A stretch of DNA of 64,000 nt, from assembly GCA_026315105.1 (NCBI GenBank), contig CM048744.1, positions 663,527,676 through 663,591,675 on the forward strand, written 5' to 3'. The translations under genes were made by a program, and so were the position numbers. This DNA comes from Locusta migratoria. Its lineage: Eukaryota > Arthropoda > Insecta > Orthoptera > Acrididae. A model generated the notes under the pieces. The model saw only the letters and a program-made list of their open reading frames with translations, had not been told where the DNA came from and searched no databases. Of this stretch, positions 1 through 9,979 are shown piece after piece. Positions within the stretch are counted from its first letter, which is position 1. Each line of letters starts with the position of its first letter.

Positions 1-1070
1 GAAAATACCCTGGTAACGTTTCGTAAAAACGCTGCAACCCAGAACACTTGACATTTTGGATCAGTGGTTTACCAAATTGATTAGAAATAATACATCCTAA
101 ATCGCACTGTGACTGAAGACATGAAGTTAGAATTAAAAGTTTACTAAAGTGTGAAAACTCTGTGAAATTATCCCTAAAAATAATTATATAAATAAGCGAT
201 CACTAATATTGAAGTAATTTTTAATTTTGATTGTACAAGAAGGACAAAGAAACTTATATAATTTGAAAGGGGCTTTACCACATATGCGCACCATACAAGA
301 GACGTGGGTGTACATAGCAGTTAAGAGTGGGTAAATGAAATAGAGTTTCATATGTAGACGAGGCGAGCAAAGCGTGCTGCGCAACAAGGCGTCTTAGAGC
401 GCTCAGTCACTCCAGCGCGGCTTTCAATCAGCAACTGTGATACTAAAATCGTGTGTTGTAGTTCTGTGTTTTGAGGCTAACAAGACCAGAAGTGAAATGG
501 TGTGACATTCAGATACCAGACGAAAAAAGCTACTCAACAAGAACAAACTGACCTGATAAAACAAATTTATACAAATGAACAGTTAGTCAAACATGAAAAG
601 GGGCATTACCTCACATAGGTTCTCTTTTCGTTTTCACGGGTTTATTGCTATAGACAGCGAGATGTTTCTCGTGTAAAACCATACTGAAAAAATGAGGCAC
701 GGCCTCGAAACATGTAGCTGTAGCTGAATAAACGATTTTTACAGTTATAAAAATTAGTGGCTGGTATAGGTAATAATAGTAATAATTTCGTGTGGCTCAT
801 TGGTCTGGTGCAAGTGTTTCAATTGGACGCCACTTCGGCGACTTTCGTGTCCCTAGCCTACCCCAGTTATCCAACTGGGGAAAGGGGACCTACAGCTTAA
901 TGTGGAATACGAACCACGTGTCGTTTCTGGCGACTCCTGACATCGTTGAGAGGTGAAGGCTGGAAAACGCAGACCGAAGAAATCCAAGATCCGACCGGGT
1001 CCCGAAACCGCGAACCTTCTGTTTCCAGTTAACCACTGTACCCCGATACCACCGGGCGTAATTACGAGAG
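1..1070. other. No gene seen; old repeat debris
   Basis: AT-rich DNA without a convincing coding region. Minus-strand positions about 362-424 resemble the head of a tRNA-derived SINE (GAGTGACTGAGCGCTC) but lack a B box. Positions 684-736 carry a GAGGC/GCCTC stem followed by GAAAC and AATAAA, a motif seen elsewhere in the window. Positions 853-1072 on the minus strand hold a weak tRNA-like stretch (ACAGTGGTTAACTGG, then GGTTCGCGG). Confidence 0.4.
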
Positions 1071-1163
1071 ACATTCCAAAAGTAAGGTTCTGTTAAAACA
1101 AAAACATCCAAAATCAAACTTGTTTCCAACCCAATTGTTTTATTGACCACCTTCCGTCTTTCT

Positions 1164-2190
1164 CTATTTTTGTACATAATCTCCATACTTATTTAGACAT
1201 TTGCCACATTGTTCAACAAGCTTTTGAATGCCTAAGTCGTAGAAATCGTCCGCCTGCGAAGATAACCAGTCTTTAACAGCTTCTTTCACTTCATCGTCTG
1301 TCTCGAAGCGCTTGCCGCCAAGAAACTCCTTTAGGTAGCCTAGCAGGTAGAAATCACTTGTCGTCAAGTTCGGACTGTACGGTGGGTGGTCCATCCGTTC
1401 CCTCAGAGTTCTTGATTGGAGTTTGCGTATCCTGCACATATGGGGTCTGGCATTGTCATGCAACAACAACACCCCACACGACAAAAGACCACGTTGCTTA
1501 TTCTGGATCGCACGTCGAAGTTTAGTCAGGGTAGCGCAATAGGCGGCTTTTTGACCGTTGTCCCTCTTTCCATGAAGTCGACTAACAATACTCCACGTCT
1601 ATCCCAAAACGCGGTCGCCATAACTTTGCGTGTGGATATTGTCCGCTTTGCCTTGACCTTGCCTGGCGATGTCGTGTAATGCCATTCTAGTGACTGACGT
1701 TTGGACTCGGAGGCGATGTAAGAAACCCATGTCTCGTCCTCTGTGACAATTTGGTCTAAACGACCGTCACCTTCCTCATGATATCGCTCCAACAATGCAA
1801 GAGCAGAAGCCATTCTTTTCAATTTATGGGTCTCGGTAAGCAGCCTGGGAACCCAACAGCCGCACAATTTTCGAAATTTCAGATGTCCAGTCACAATTCT
1901 GTACAACGTTGTTCTACTCACATTCGGAAAATGCACTGCTAAACCTGAAATAGTGAATCGTCGATCGTCACGAATTTTGTCCTCAACAGCATGAAAGAAA
2001 CTCGTCTGAAATCATGGATGGTCGGTTGGAGCGTGGGACGTCGTGCACATTTCCCCGTCCTTCATTAAACTGTCGCACCCACTTGCGCACTTTACTGACA
2101 CTCATAGATTTCTGCCGCTGAAATGTTTCTTGCAGACAAAAGCCGTATCACTGTCCTTACTTCACAATCCGCAGGCTGACCGAGTCTCTT
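1164..2190 (-). pseudogene. Broken mariner-type (DD34D) transposase
   Basis: Remnant of a cut-and-paste transposase of the mariner family, which would bind the terminal repeats and move the element at TA sites. Reading down the minus strand, 2190-1937 gives the decayed N-terminal helix-turn-helix part, 1936-1526 keeps the EDETWVSY motif (first catalytic Asp) and a GVLLVDFMERGTT block, and 1484-1164 keeps HDNARPH (second Asp) and PYSPNLTTSDFYLLG (third Asp). I count 33 residues between the last two Asp instead of the usual 34, so one codon seems lost. At least two frameshifts (near 1500 and 1940) and a stop break the frame. A full mariner transposase is about 345 residues and most of that length is represented. 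Inactive. The family call is secure from the motifs; the subfamily is not assigned. Confidence 0.85.
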
Positions 2191-2248
2191 AAATATTGTG
2201 AACTGACACTATCAACAGCACACAGCAACAGTAACAACGATTCTGGCG

Positions 2249-2461
2249 GCGTTTAACCACCACCACGTAGAGACAAGGCCTCACAACAGCACGTGCTACG
2301 TCACACTGACCAGGCTGCGGCCGCCATCTGAATGGCTGGCCGCTGGGGCACGCCCACTGCTTCGTAGCGGCCAGCCAGTAAGCTGGCGGCCGCGGCCTGG
2401 TCAGTGTGACGTAGCACGGGCTGTTGTGAGGCCTTGTCTCTAGGTGGTGTTGGTTAAACGC
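2249..2461. repeat. 213 bp near-perfect palindrome (foldback element)
   Basis: Two 96-base arms (2249-2344 and 2366-2461) are reverse complements with about seven mismatches, separated by 21 bases. The arms are GC- and CpG-rich while the flanks are not. The repeat starts next to the 5' end of the broken mariner but does not look like its terminal repeat. It would fold into a long hairpin as single-stranded DNA or RNA. A MITE-like foldback element is the simplest reading; no target duplication was identified. Confidence 0.85.
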
Positions 2462-3504
2462 GCAAGGTGTGGCAGGAGTCAGCGCGCATGCGTGTTTTGT
2501 CCTTGGCGCCGCTTTCAAATATTTACGTCGAATCGGGCATTACTTTTGGAACAACGCCCGTAAATTAAGTAACCTGTTAACTAGTAGAGAATACGCGCAC
2601 ACATAAAAGGAACCGTGATGGTGGCCACTTGTAAATTAACATATCAGCTCGACCCTTGTCCTGCTAAATTCTTGTCCACGTGAAAGGCAGTGTTTTGTTA
2701 CCGGCTGTGCCCGTTTGGGCGCTTATCGACTGTCCTCCTGCGTGTCGGCGGCTCGTCCTTCAATTGTCGGCGACGGTGGCGCCAGACGCGGCCGTTATGA
2801 GGAACTGCCGGATCGCGGGGAGCCGGCTGCACTCATTCATTACGCGTCCTTTCTTTTTGGGCCTGCGTTCGCCTTCTGCCCCAAATAGAGCCTGCGTTTT
2901 GTTTTCTTTGCGCGCCACCATGAGTCACTAAGCTTCCGCCAGGCCCCGTCCGCAGATGACGTCAGAGCAATTCGTTACATTTGACATCTGCACCTCTCGC
3001 GGCCTCGCTGCACACTGCCTTTCGCCATCTTGGGTTTTACGGTGCAATTGGGACTGAAGCTATCATTCATCTTTGATATCTGTCAACTAAAACTACACTG
3101 CTCAAAAGAATTTTGGGGCCAGGTGAGAAATATTATACAGTATACGTATGGTAATGTATTTTATTCAGATATTGGTGCAAATGTAATTTGCGTGTGGCAC
3201 TGTACAATATTTTGCTGTCTCAACTCTATACTTGGGGTTAGATTGAGATAACATGGACCGTAATAGAAAAAAAAAAAAAAAAAATCATACGCGTTGCCCT
3301 CTAATATGGTGTGTGATCACCTCGGAAGGCCAGTACAGTTGCACACCTGTGTGTCATATACAGTGTGAGGTTATCAATAAGCTCTTGAAGGAAATTCGGA
3401 CATTATTCCATGAGAACAATATCCAGTTGGTTACAGTGCGTCTGCCAAATGCACCTCAGACATGATCAATCGGCATTAAGTACTTCGAACAAGCTGGCCA
3501 TTCC
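2462..3504. other. No gene recognised; partly CpG-rich
   Basis: Positions 2690-2960 are CpG-rich and open in several frames, including an 83-codon plus-strand frame with no recognisable domain. A 20-base A run lies at about 3268. Nothing else is supportable. Confidence 0.3.
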
Positions 3505-4490
3505 ATTAGTTCAGTTCCTTCTAGTCTTGTGTAGTTCGCGAACGAGCTAGTTCGGAAGAGCGCTCCCACAGGCGAACTACGCGAACTAGTTCGCAGCTCC
3601 CTCGCCTCTTAGTTCGTCCGCTCCTTTTCCGAAGACTGACGGGGAACAGCGAGATGACGCGAGAGCGCGCAGAATCGCGTGATTCCCTTATGCCAGTTAC
3701 CGTCATTTCGAGCTGAGGTGCACCTCTGCTGTAGTTTCATACTTCACTGCCACAAATTTTCTTTTTAAGGTATTCGTCAGTGTCTAAATAATATTTACTA
3801 CGAGTAATCTGTATGCACAGTAGTTGAATACCATTGTATCACCCATTCGTGTAAATAACTGATTTATTTTTTAAAAGTATTTGATAATTGCCTAAAAATA
3901 CGGGTAATAGCACACGCTTGGGCAACACTGAGTATCATATAAAAAATCTGTCATAACAAAAGAAAGAGCTCTTTGAGTAGTGGTAGCAAAAGCCAAAAAG
4001 AGCGGACGAACTAAAAACAGCGGACCAACTAAAAAGAGCGGACGAACTAAGAAGAGCTGACGAACTAAGAAGAGTGGACGAACTAAAAAGAGCGGACGAA
4101 CTAAAAAGAGCTGCTGATGAGAGCCATTTCTAGGTGGGCGTCTGCCTGCTAGATTACATAGTTCAGAGCTAGAAAATTTCTGCTTTGAAGTATTCTGTAC
4201 TCTGCAATATCTGAGTAATAAATTCCATAATGCCAAGATAAAGAGATAACTCTAAATTTAAACGCGAGAAATTATCCACAAATTGTTTCTTTTGGTTTGC
4301 GTGATATCGTTAGCGGCTCAAGCAGCAAGCGCATGAAGCAGCTAGGTGGGGAACTTCTCCCTACACCTGCATGCACAGACCACGCCGCTCAGCCGTCACT
4401 GGGAGTGGACGAAATAAAAGAGCCGCGAACTAAAGTGAGCGCTCCCGATCGCGAACTATTATGTGCAAGTCTAATTCCTTCCTTCAGCTT
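3505..4490. mobile_element. Inverted-repeat element with minisatellite core
   Basis: The two ends are inverted copies: AGTTCGCGAAC with GAGCGCTC near 3533-3570, and GAGCGCTC with CGCGAACTA near 4438-4458. The adjoining outer 20-25 bases also match in inverse (CTTCTAGTCTTG against CAAGTCTAATTCC). Both arms contain the AGTTCGTCCGCTC motif that is tandemly amplified in the middle. No transposase frame is present. This looks like a non-autonomous element of about 1 kb. The exact ends and target duplication are not resolved. Confidence 0.5.
3995..4112. repeat. 18 bp minisatellite, about 6.5 copies
   Basis: Unit AAAAAGAGCGGACGAACT is repeated in register from 3995, with point differences between copies. 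Because 18 is a multiple of three, the minus strand reads as a six-residue repeat (FLVRPL), which is an artefact of the array and not a gene. Confidence 0.9.
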
Positions 4491-4683
4491 TAAGCATTCG
4501 GTACACCAATGCAGATCTGTGGGGACGAGCGTTATCGTCCACCCGAAGAATCCCATCTGATACGGCACCAGCGTAGGGGACAACAAAAGGTCGATGGATC
4601 TCATCTCTGTAGCTCTGAGTAGTCAAACTGCCATTCTGAACGACATTACGGTCCGTACGTCTCCAGATGTATCGACAATCTGT

Positions 4684-4790
4684 GAGTCGTGTCGGGATAG
4701 CTCAGTCGTTAAAGCGCTTGCCCGCGAAAGGCAAAGATCCCAGCTTCATATCAGCGCACACTCCGCTGCAGAGTGAAAAGTTTCTATAAT
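4684..4790 (+). repeat. tRNA-derived SINE fragment (family G)
   Basis: GTGTCGGGATAGCTCAGTCG (A-box side) and GCTTGCCCGCGAAAGGCAAAG match the head of copies at 22.6 and 34.1 kb. The B box is degraded (CCCAGCTTCATATC), and the sequence jumps directly to the family tail CACTCCGCTGCAGAGTGAAA. It is an internally deleted copy. Confidence 0.7.
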
Positions 4791-4955
4791 ATTAATGAGC
4801 ACGACCAGATTAGGTTAATTTCCAATGTTAGCAGACACCAGTTCCTTGCTTCTGCGCACGCTCACTCGAAAGCATACTCGGAAATTTAGAACTCCACACT
4901 CGGCACTCACTGACGTCATAGATACACTCGCGATAGAGTTGGCGGTTGATTTACG

Positions 4956-5107
4956 CGCAGGCACGAAAGGTGCACGCACTTCGAGTAATCGATTTCCAGC
5001 AGAAAGATACTCGTGTAAAACGGGCTTTACACGCAGGCACGAAAGGAGCACGCACTTCGAGTAGCCAATTTTCAGCACCAAGTCGATGGTGTAAAACGGG
5101 CTTCACG
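4956..5107. repeat. Two tandem copies of a 76 bp unit
   Basis: CGCAGGCACGAAAGG begins at 4956 and again at 5032, and GTGTAAAACGGGCTT closes each copy. The two copies are diverged mainly in the central AGCAGAAAGATACTC segment. No coding function seen. Confidence 0.8.
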
Positions 5108-5119
5108 TAGAAGCTGGTC

Positions 5120-5420
5120 ATTGTCGACTGTCGAATTGAGGAGAGAGCCGGCAAGCGAGCTTATAGAGAGCGTGGTTCCCGCGCCGCCGCCGGCAGACAA
5201 ACGGCCGTCAACTGGGCGACCTCGCGACCGCCGGGCCCCGCGGCAAGTGGGGGCGGCAGAGCCACTGTGTGTCACACACCGCTGCAGCTGTCGCGCGCCT
5301 CCCTTTGATTCATCAGACGGTAAACACCGCGCCGTGGGTGGGCCTCGCAGGCCAACGGCAATTTATTAGCCAGGCAGCGTATCAGTGCGTAGTCCAACAT
5401 AGGAACGCGCCGGACCAGAC
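5120..5420. other. CpG-rich block, possible promoter or exon
   Basis: GC- and CpG-rich sequence in AT-rich surroundings, open on the plus strand for 82 codons (5121-5369) with a proline/arginine-rich translation and no domain. An AGACG-GTAAAC donor-like site lies near 5320. It could be an unmethylated promoter region or a first exon of an unknown gene; evidence is weak. Confidence 0.25.
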
Positions 5421-5611
5421 TTCAGAGAGACACAATGAAGCGACTCCTATACGATGTGACGTATAACAAGTAGTGTCCGACCCAACATTCGGCTTCGTCA
5501 ATCTTCGGCCCAAAAATCCCACCTCCGGCCGCACCTTACGCTACGGCCAAAATATGCCGAAGTTTTCTAGCGAGCGCCGAAATTGAACAAACTCATAGAA
5601 CCGCAAAAAAA

Positions 5612-5806
5612 GTTCCAATATTTGTTAAGCTTATGGGACTTATCTGCGGAGTTATCAGTGTCTAAACTTACAAACTACTTGTAAACTACCTTATACTAAA
5701 GACAGCAGAAACATCCATGTCCGAAGGGGGATTCAAACCCCGACAGGGAACGGTCTCGCGCATCGGAGCATAGGGCCTCAATGCGCTCGGCCACTCCGCC
5801 GCGGCT
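5612..5806 (-). repeat. tRNA-derived SINE (family A variant)
   Basis: The minus strand runs from a GCCGCGGCGGAGTGGCCGAG head (A box) through a B box (GGGGTTTGAATCCCCC) to the tail ending in ACAAATATTGG. Its closest relative in the window is 29774-29970, which shares the GATGCGCGAG anticodon-arm region. Confidence 0.85.
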
Positions 5807-6740
5807 CTTAGAACCGCGCATGCGTTCGTACGCTGATTATGTGCTTTAGTGTTTTATCGTACGAACGTGAACATTTTTACTGACCGAGAAGAGGAGAAGA
5901 TCGAGTTTGTGAAAAGCGCATAAAAACAATAAAGTAAGTATCGTTTCACACTATTTATTAAGTTATTTACTTCTCTATAGTACTTCAAATTTTATTTATT
6001 TGACCGGCGATGGAACGAAAAACACGAAGTCTGAAACATTATCATTTCCATTACAGAATCAAAAATAGCTCTTATATACGTAGATGTTGATTAGTGAAGA
6101 CCATCCTGTTCAACATCAGATGCAGATATCCGAAATGCATCCTCAGAAAATGATGAAGATTATTTACGGGATCCACATGATAATCTTGCACTACCTGCCA
6201 CAAGTGATAAGGACTTGGATTAGAAACATCACTATCCTCCTTTGTAGGAATATGTTTCATGTATTTTGAATTTTTTTTAAAGAACTTTTGCTGACATTTG
6301 TGAATGTTGGGCTTCTAGCCATACACCTACCTAATCGCATTTTAACTTAAATATTTCTCTGCTTCTCCTACTAGTGTTCCGAGGGAACAACTTTTCAGTG
6401 CGGCAGGACAGACGAATTGCCTTAATTGGTAAAATTGTGGACAAATTATTATTTTTTTTATATTACAAGATAACATTGTTTGTTGTAGCGAATGTGTGTG
6501 TTTGAACATGGTTGGTTAGTTGGATGTTACACAGAACTAAAGTAGTTTAGTCATCGGTTTCTTCTGTTTAAACTAAACGTTTCTGTGAACCATTTTTCGT
6601 AACTTTTGTATTTCCGTTTCTTTTTCTAACATAGTTGCTCATCGGAAGGAGGCGAGTACATCTCTGGGCTGCCAGTATTAACTGCGAAACAGTTCCGTTG
6701 TCATTATTTCTCTACTCCTAACAGTCATTTGAGCCAGTCC
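5807..6740. other. No gene seen
   Basis: AT-rich DNA. Short open frames on both strands at 6072-6269 overlap each other and show no domain or splice logic. Confidence 0.4.
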
Positions 6741-6752
6741 GTATTCTTTCGG

Positions 6753-6892
6753 GCCGGCCGCGGTGGCCGAGGGGACTGTGGCGCTCCAGTCACGGTCTGC
6801 ACGGCCACTACGGTCGGGGGTTCTAATCGCCCCTCGGGCATGGATATTTGTGCCGTTCTTAGTCTTAGCTAGTACAAACATTTGAAAATTTT
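6753..6892 (+). repeat. tRNA-derived SINE (family A), internally deleted
   Basis: Head GGCCGCGGTGGCCGAGGGG, B box GGGGGTTCTAATCGCC, then a shortened body ending ACAAACATTTGAAA. A perfect 12 bp target duplication (GTATTCTTTCGG) lies at 6741-6752 and 6893-6904. The body after TAGCTAG is missing, so the deletion happened before or at insertion. Confidence 0.93.
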
Positions 6893-6904
6893 GTATTCTT
6901 TCGG

Positions 6905-7479
6905 TAGAATCACGAACGCAAAGATGACGACATATCGAAAATCGTGTCTATTACCAAAGTTTTTCAAGATTTGTCGTCTGCAAATTTGAAATGACGACAG
7001 TACTTCGTGGAATTTTTATAACAGCGGTTATAGTCAAAACATACATTTAGAAACAGCTACCCGAGAAAGGAGTCAAGTAATAAAAAAAACTTCTTTAATG
7101 AATCTCCAGAAATAGGGGAGTGTTAGTCGCCCTATTCTAGGCTGAAGGTGTTGCAAAATCATGCAGAGGTAATTTTTAAGATATATGTTGCTAGTGAGAA
7201 ACAATGTTCACGATGCCGAAATGAATGTATGCATTTGAAAACTGGGTCGACGTGAAATCAATTTGCTCTGAAAAAAAAAGTTACTGTTATTTTGAGGAAA
7301 AATTTGATGACGTAGCATGCGTGTCAAGAAAGGGGTGCCACATCCGAACAGACGAACTTGAAAGTTTTCATATTCACAGAAGACATTCATTAGTTAATTC
7401 TAAAGAAATTATTAGTATTCCAGTGACCTCTATTCAACATGTGTCTTGTTTCCTAGTATGCACAGGGTCTGCCACGGGC
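6905..7479. other. No gene recognised
   Basis: An 88-codon plus-strand frame at 7225-7491 is the longest open stretch. It has no recognisable domain, no codon bias I can see and no supporting context. Confidence 0.3.
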
Positions 7480-7499
7480 CATGATAATTGATCTGTGCG

Positions 7500-8030
7500 T
7501 GCTGGCATCGGTGCATTCAAGGCGTGAATGGTCTGCTATGGTACAGCCATGCATGCTGCATTTGCTTGGTTCCAAAGTTCATCTTAGGTGGTGTTACTGG
7601 GCAACTGCACTCCATCCTTCGTTTCTCCATATGCCACACATTTTCGATTGGCAATGAGTCTGGCGACGTCGGGGGCCAGGGCAAAAGGCTATGATCCTGT
7701 GACACCGAGAAGGCAAGTGTTCGTGCAGAAACTTATAGTTGTGCGCCATCTTAAAAATGGCGTCTGTGGTGTCGTGCAGAAAGGGTGTAGTTACGGGTCA
7801 CAGGATGACATTCACGTATGTGAAACTAGTGACAGTAATTTGTGGTTGTACCTAAACCACCCCACACCATAAGGCCTTGAGCTAGCGCTGTAGGTCTTGT
7901 GAAATATGCGGCCATCATTTTCAAACAAACAACCTAAATTCGCTATAAAACACTGTGACATTGTCCCATACACCACTGCCGTCTAGCGTGTTTCTGCTCA
8001 TCAGTCAAAGGTAGGCAGAGAGGTGGAAGA
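7500..8030 (-). pseudogene. Tc1-type transposase catalytic fragment
   Basis: Minus strand: after a GAC-containing stretch equivalent to the second catalytic Asp region, the frame at 7705-7517 reads LLPWPPTSPDSLPIENVWH, the hallmark of the third catalytic residue (Glu of the DD34E triad) in Tc1-like transposases. Upstream (7710-8030) is a second, frameshifted part of the same protein. The N-terminal DNA-binding half is absent. No terminal repeats were found. It is a dead fragment, unrelated in sequence to the Tc1 copies at 23 and 36 kb. Confidence 0.7.
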
Positions 8031-8040
8031 CGTGAACGTA

Positions 8041-8845
8041 ACGGTGCCGCAATACACGTCGCGGACTGTTACTTATTTTCCTTTATTGTTATTTCACACT
8101 TATGCAAGATACACAGGTAGCTGGCAGCAGCCTCCTACGCTGCTCTTCAGCCATGTGGTTGTACATAATGGACGTGAGGACATTAAAAAATAATAAAAAA
8201 AGTTAAAAATGGGAGAACATTAAAAAATTGATACGATATGTAGAAATGTTGGAGAACGTGAACTTTAAAGACAGTTAAAACAGTTTACCTAGATAGGTAA
8301 AAGTCTGTGCCACGAAGACGATAAAAACACTGTACACGACGAAACCACTCTTAGAAGCTGGCGGTTGCAACACTGGTTTGGAATCGGTGGATGCACTATT
8401 AAAACACACTGACGACGAAACTCACTACACTGGACGAAGCACTAATTTGAAACACTTGCCAGACTGGAGGACCCTGTAAGGAAAGGGAAGGTGGGGGCTA
8501 GTCGGAAGCGCGGGAGGAGGGGAAGGAAGGGGGATGGAAGGGAGGGTGAGGAGGGGGACAACCAAGCGGTGGGGGGGGGGGGGGGAAAGGGAGGGACAGG
8601 AAGAGGGTCCGTTGAATACACGGTCAGAGGAGGGATAGATTTCGGGACGGAGGGCGTCATCCGGGAGGGAGAGGTGTCGGAAGTTATCCTGGGATAGGAT
8701 GTGGAGGTTGTGGAGAAGAAGGGAGGGAGAGATACACTGGTGAAGGCGTGGAAGAGGCCCGGGATGGGTAAGGAGGGGGTGTACCAGAGGGTTACAGGAA
8801 CGTACTATCACTTCTAATAGTGCACTATATTGCGACAATTCTTCC
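8041..8845. other. Purine-rich tract with G15 run
   Basis: From about 8465 to 8780 the plus strand is dominated by GGA/GGG, including 15 consecutive G at 8571-8585. The open frames here (proline/serine-rich on the minus strand) are a consequence of this composition. The rest is AT-rich and featureless. Confidence 0.6.
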
Positions 8846-8847
8846 AA

Positions 8848-8925
8848 CAGCACGTATGGTGTAATGGTTAGCATCACAGACCGCTGTACTTGCGGTTCCC
8901 AGTTCAAATCCCGCCATGGACAGAA
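8848..8925 (+). repeat. tRNA-like sequence (Gln-type head), not a gene
   Basis: TGGTGTAATGGTTAGCA matches the A-box region of tRNA-Gln-like genes and CAGTTCAAATCCCG is a B box. A five-pair anticodon stem (ACCGC/GCGGT) survives. The loop lacks U at position 33, and the acceptor and T stems do not pair, so it is a tRNA relic or SINE head rather than a functional tRNA. Confidence 0.6.
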
Positions 8926-9041
8926 GAAAATTTATTTCTTAGAATGTTCAATATGTTTGTTGTCTGATGTACTTGTAAGTCCCAGAAAATTCTTTCCGTG
9001 TGTAAATAGGGGAGCACTCCAAGCAGGAGTGTACGCTTGTG

Positions 9042-9430
9042 TTAGTAATAAACGTATTCTAAGTGTACAGTGTTGTCCTCTTTTACCGACCAGCCTTCGA
9101 ATTCCGGACCACCTGCAGTTTTCAACGTGACAATATGTTTCTCTGACGCGTCAGAGCGGAGGAGAACGCAGATAACGCAGATCTGTCCAACAATGCCACT
9201 GTGGTCAGGTGTCGATTTGCGTGGGGTGTGGTCTGGGTGCCGAGCCTGGCTCATCGCGTCGTCTTCTACGGTCTTCATTGAACCATTCAGCACACACCCG
9301 TTGCACTGCCGAAACACCAGCAGGAATTTCCCGGATGGCTGCATCGCATTTTCTCATACCAAGAATGTGCCCTCTTTCAAATTCACTGATTTGACGATAC
9401 GGCTCGCGCATACGACTGCGAGGCATCCAT
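9042..9430 (-). pseudogene. Tc1-type transposase N-terminal fragment
   Basis: The frame at 9426-9205 begins MPRSRMREPYRQISEFERG, typical of the first helix-turn-helix of Tc1-like transposases, and continues through an arginine-rich linker. A frameshift near 9210 moves the continuation into the frame 9204-9042. The catalytic half is missing. The neighbouring fragment at 7.5-8.0 kb has the catalytic half in the same orientation, but they are separated by over 1 kb of unrelated DNA and I cannot show they were one gene. Confidence 0.7.
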
Positions 9431-9656
9431 CCTATACGTCTGCCTAAGTCATGCTAATCCATTACCTTCGGCTTACAGCGATAACGAAAGCCACAGCCAC
9501 ATTTTACCGGTAGCTGGTGTTGCGTCGCGACATCGATATTAACCTTGAACCTGCGAGCCGACATGAGTCATATGCTAATCATTTCTGCAGAACATATTAA
9601 TGAACTAAGTATCTCTAGTCTTTCAAGGTGTTCTTTCTTTCCTCTCTGAGCAGCGG

Positions 9657-9790
9657 CGGAATAACAGTGTGCACTAAGGCGCCTTGCTACAGTCCGCGCA
9701 GTCGTTCCATGTTGGAGGTCCGAGTTCTCCCTCGGGCATGAGTGTATGTGTTGTTCTTAGGATAAGTTAATTTAAGTATGGAACTCATTT
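9657..9790 (+). repeat. Truncated tRNA-derived SINE (family B)
   Basis: B box GGTCCGAGTTCTCCCTCGG followed by GGGCATGAGTGTATGTGTTG and TTAGGATAAGTTAATTTAAG, the start of the family body. The 3' half is absent. Confidence 0.65.
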
Positions 9791-9834
9791 ATAGAACTCA
9801 TGGTTATTTGGGACGATCTAGAATCAATTTATAC

Positions 9835-9976
9835 AGGTTTCCAAGCAAGATCACGTTTCATTCATTAGGATGACCGGTATTGGTGTCCTATACATCATCT
9901 GATAAGAAGATGACGTATAAGACACATCGAAACCGGTCACCCTAATGAATAAAACGCGATCATGGCTGGACACCTG
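9835..9976. repeat. Foldback hairpin element, about 66-70 base arms
   Basis: The arms 9835-9900 and 9907-9976 are inverted copies (roughly 80 percent by eye) around a six-base loop. The right arm contains CATCGAAACCGGTCACC and AATGAATAAAACGCG. The pattern is that of a short MITE. Confidence 0.8.
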
Positions 9977-9979
9977 GAA

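Noticed and set aside
1075..2461. Palindrome arms as terminal repeats of the mariner
   Set aside because: Both arms lie on the same side of the transposase and no matching sequence occurs at its other end.
3995..4112. CRISPR-like array
   Set aside because: Units are contiguous without spacers, in a eukaryotic genome; it is a minisatellite.
3892..4236. 114-codon minus-strand protein with FLVRPL repeats
   Set aside because: Created by the 18 bp minisatellite in frame.
8425..8907. 160-codon proline/serine-rich minus-strand frame
   Set aside because: Explained by the purine-rich strand composition; no domain.
8848..8925. tRNA-Gln or tRNA-Val gene
   Set aside because: Good A and B boxes and anticodon stem, but acceptor and T stems fail to pair and position 33 is not U.
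7500..9430. One continuous Tc1 transposon linking the two transposase halves
   Set aside because: The halves are separated by unrelated purine-rich and tRNA-like DNA, their order is reversed for a minus-strand gene with that spacing filled, and no terminal repeats were found.
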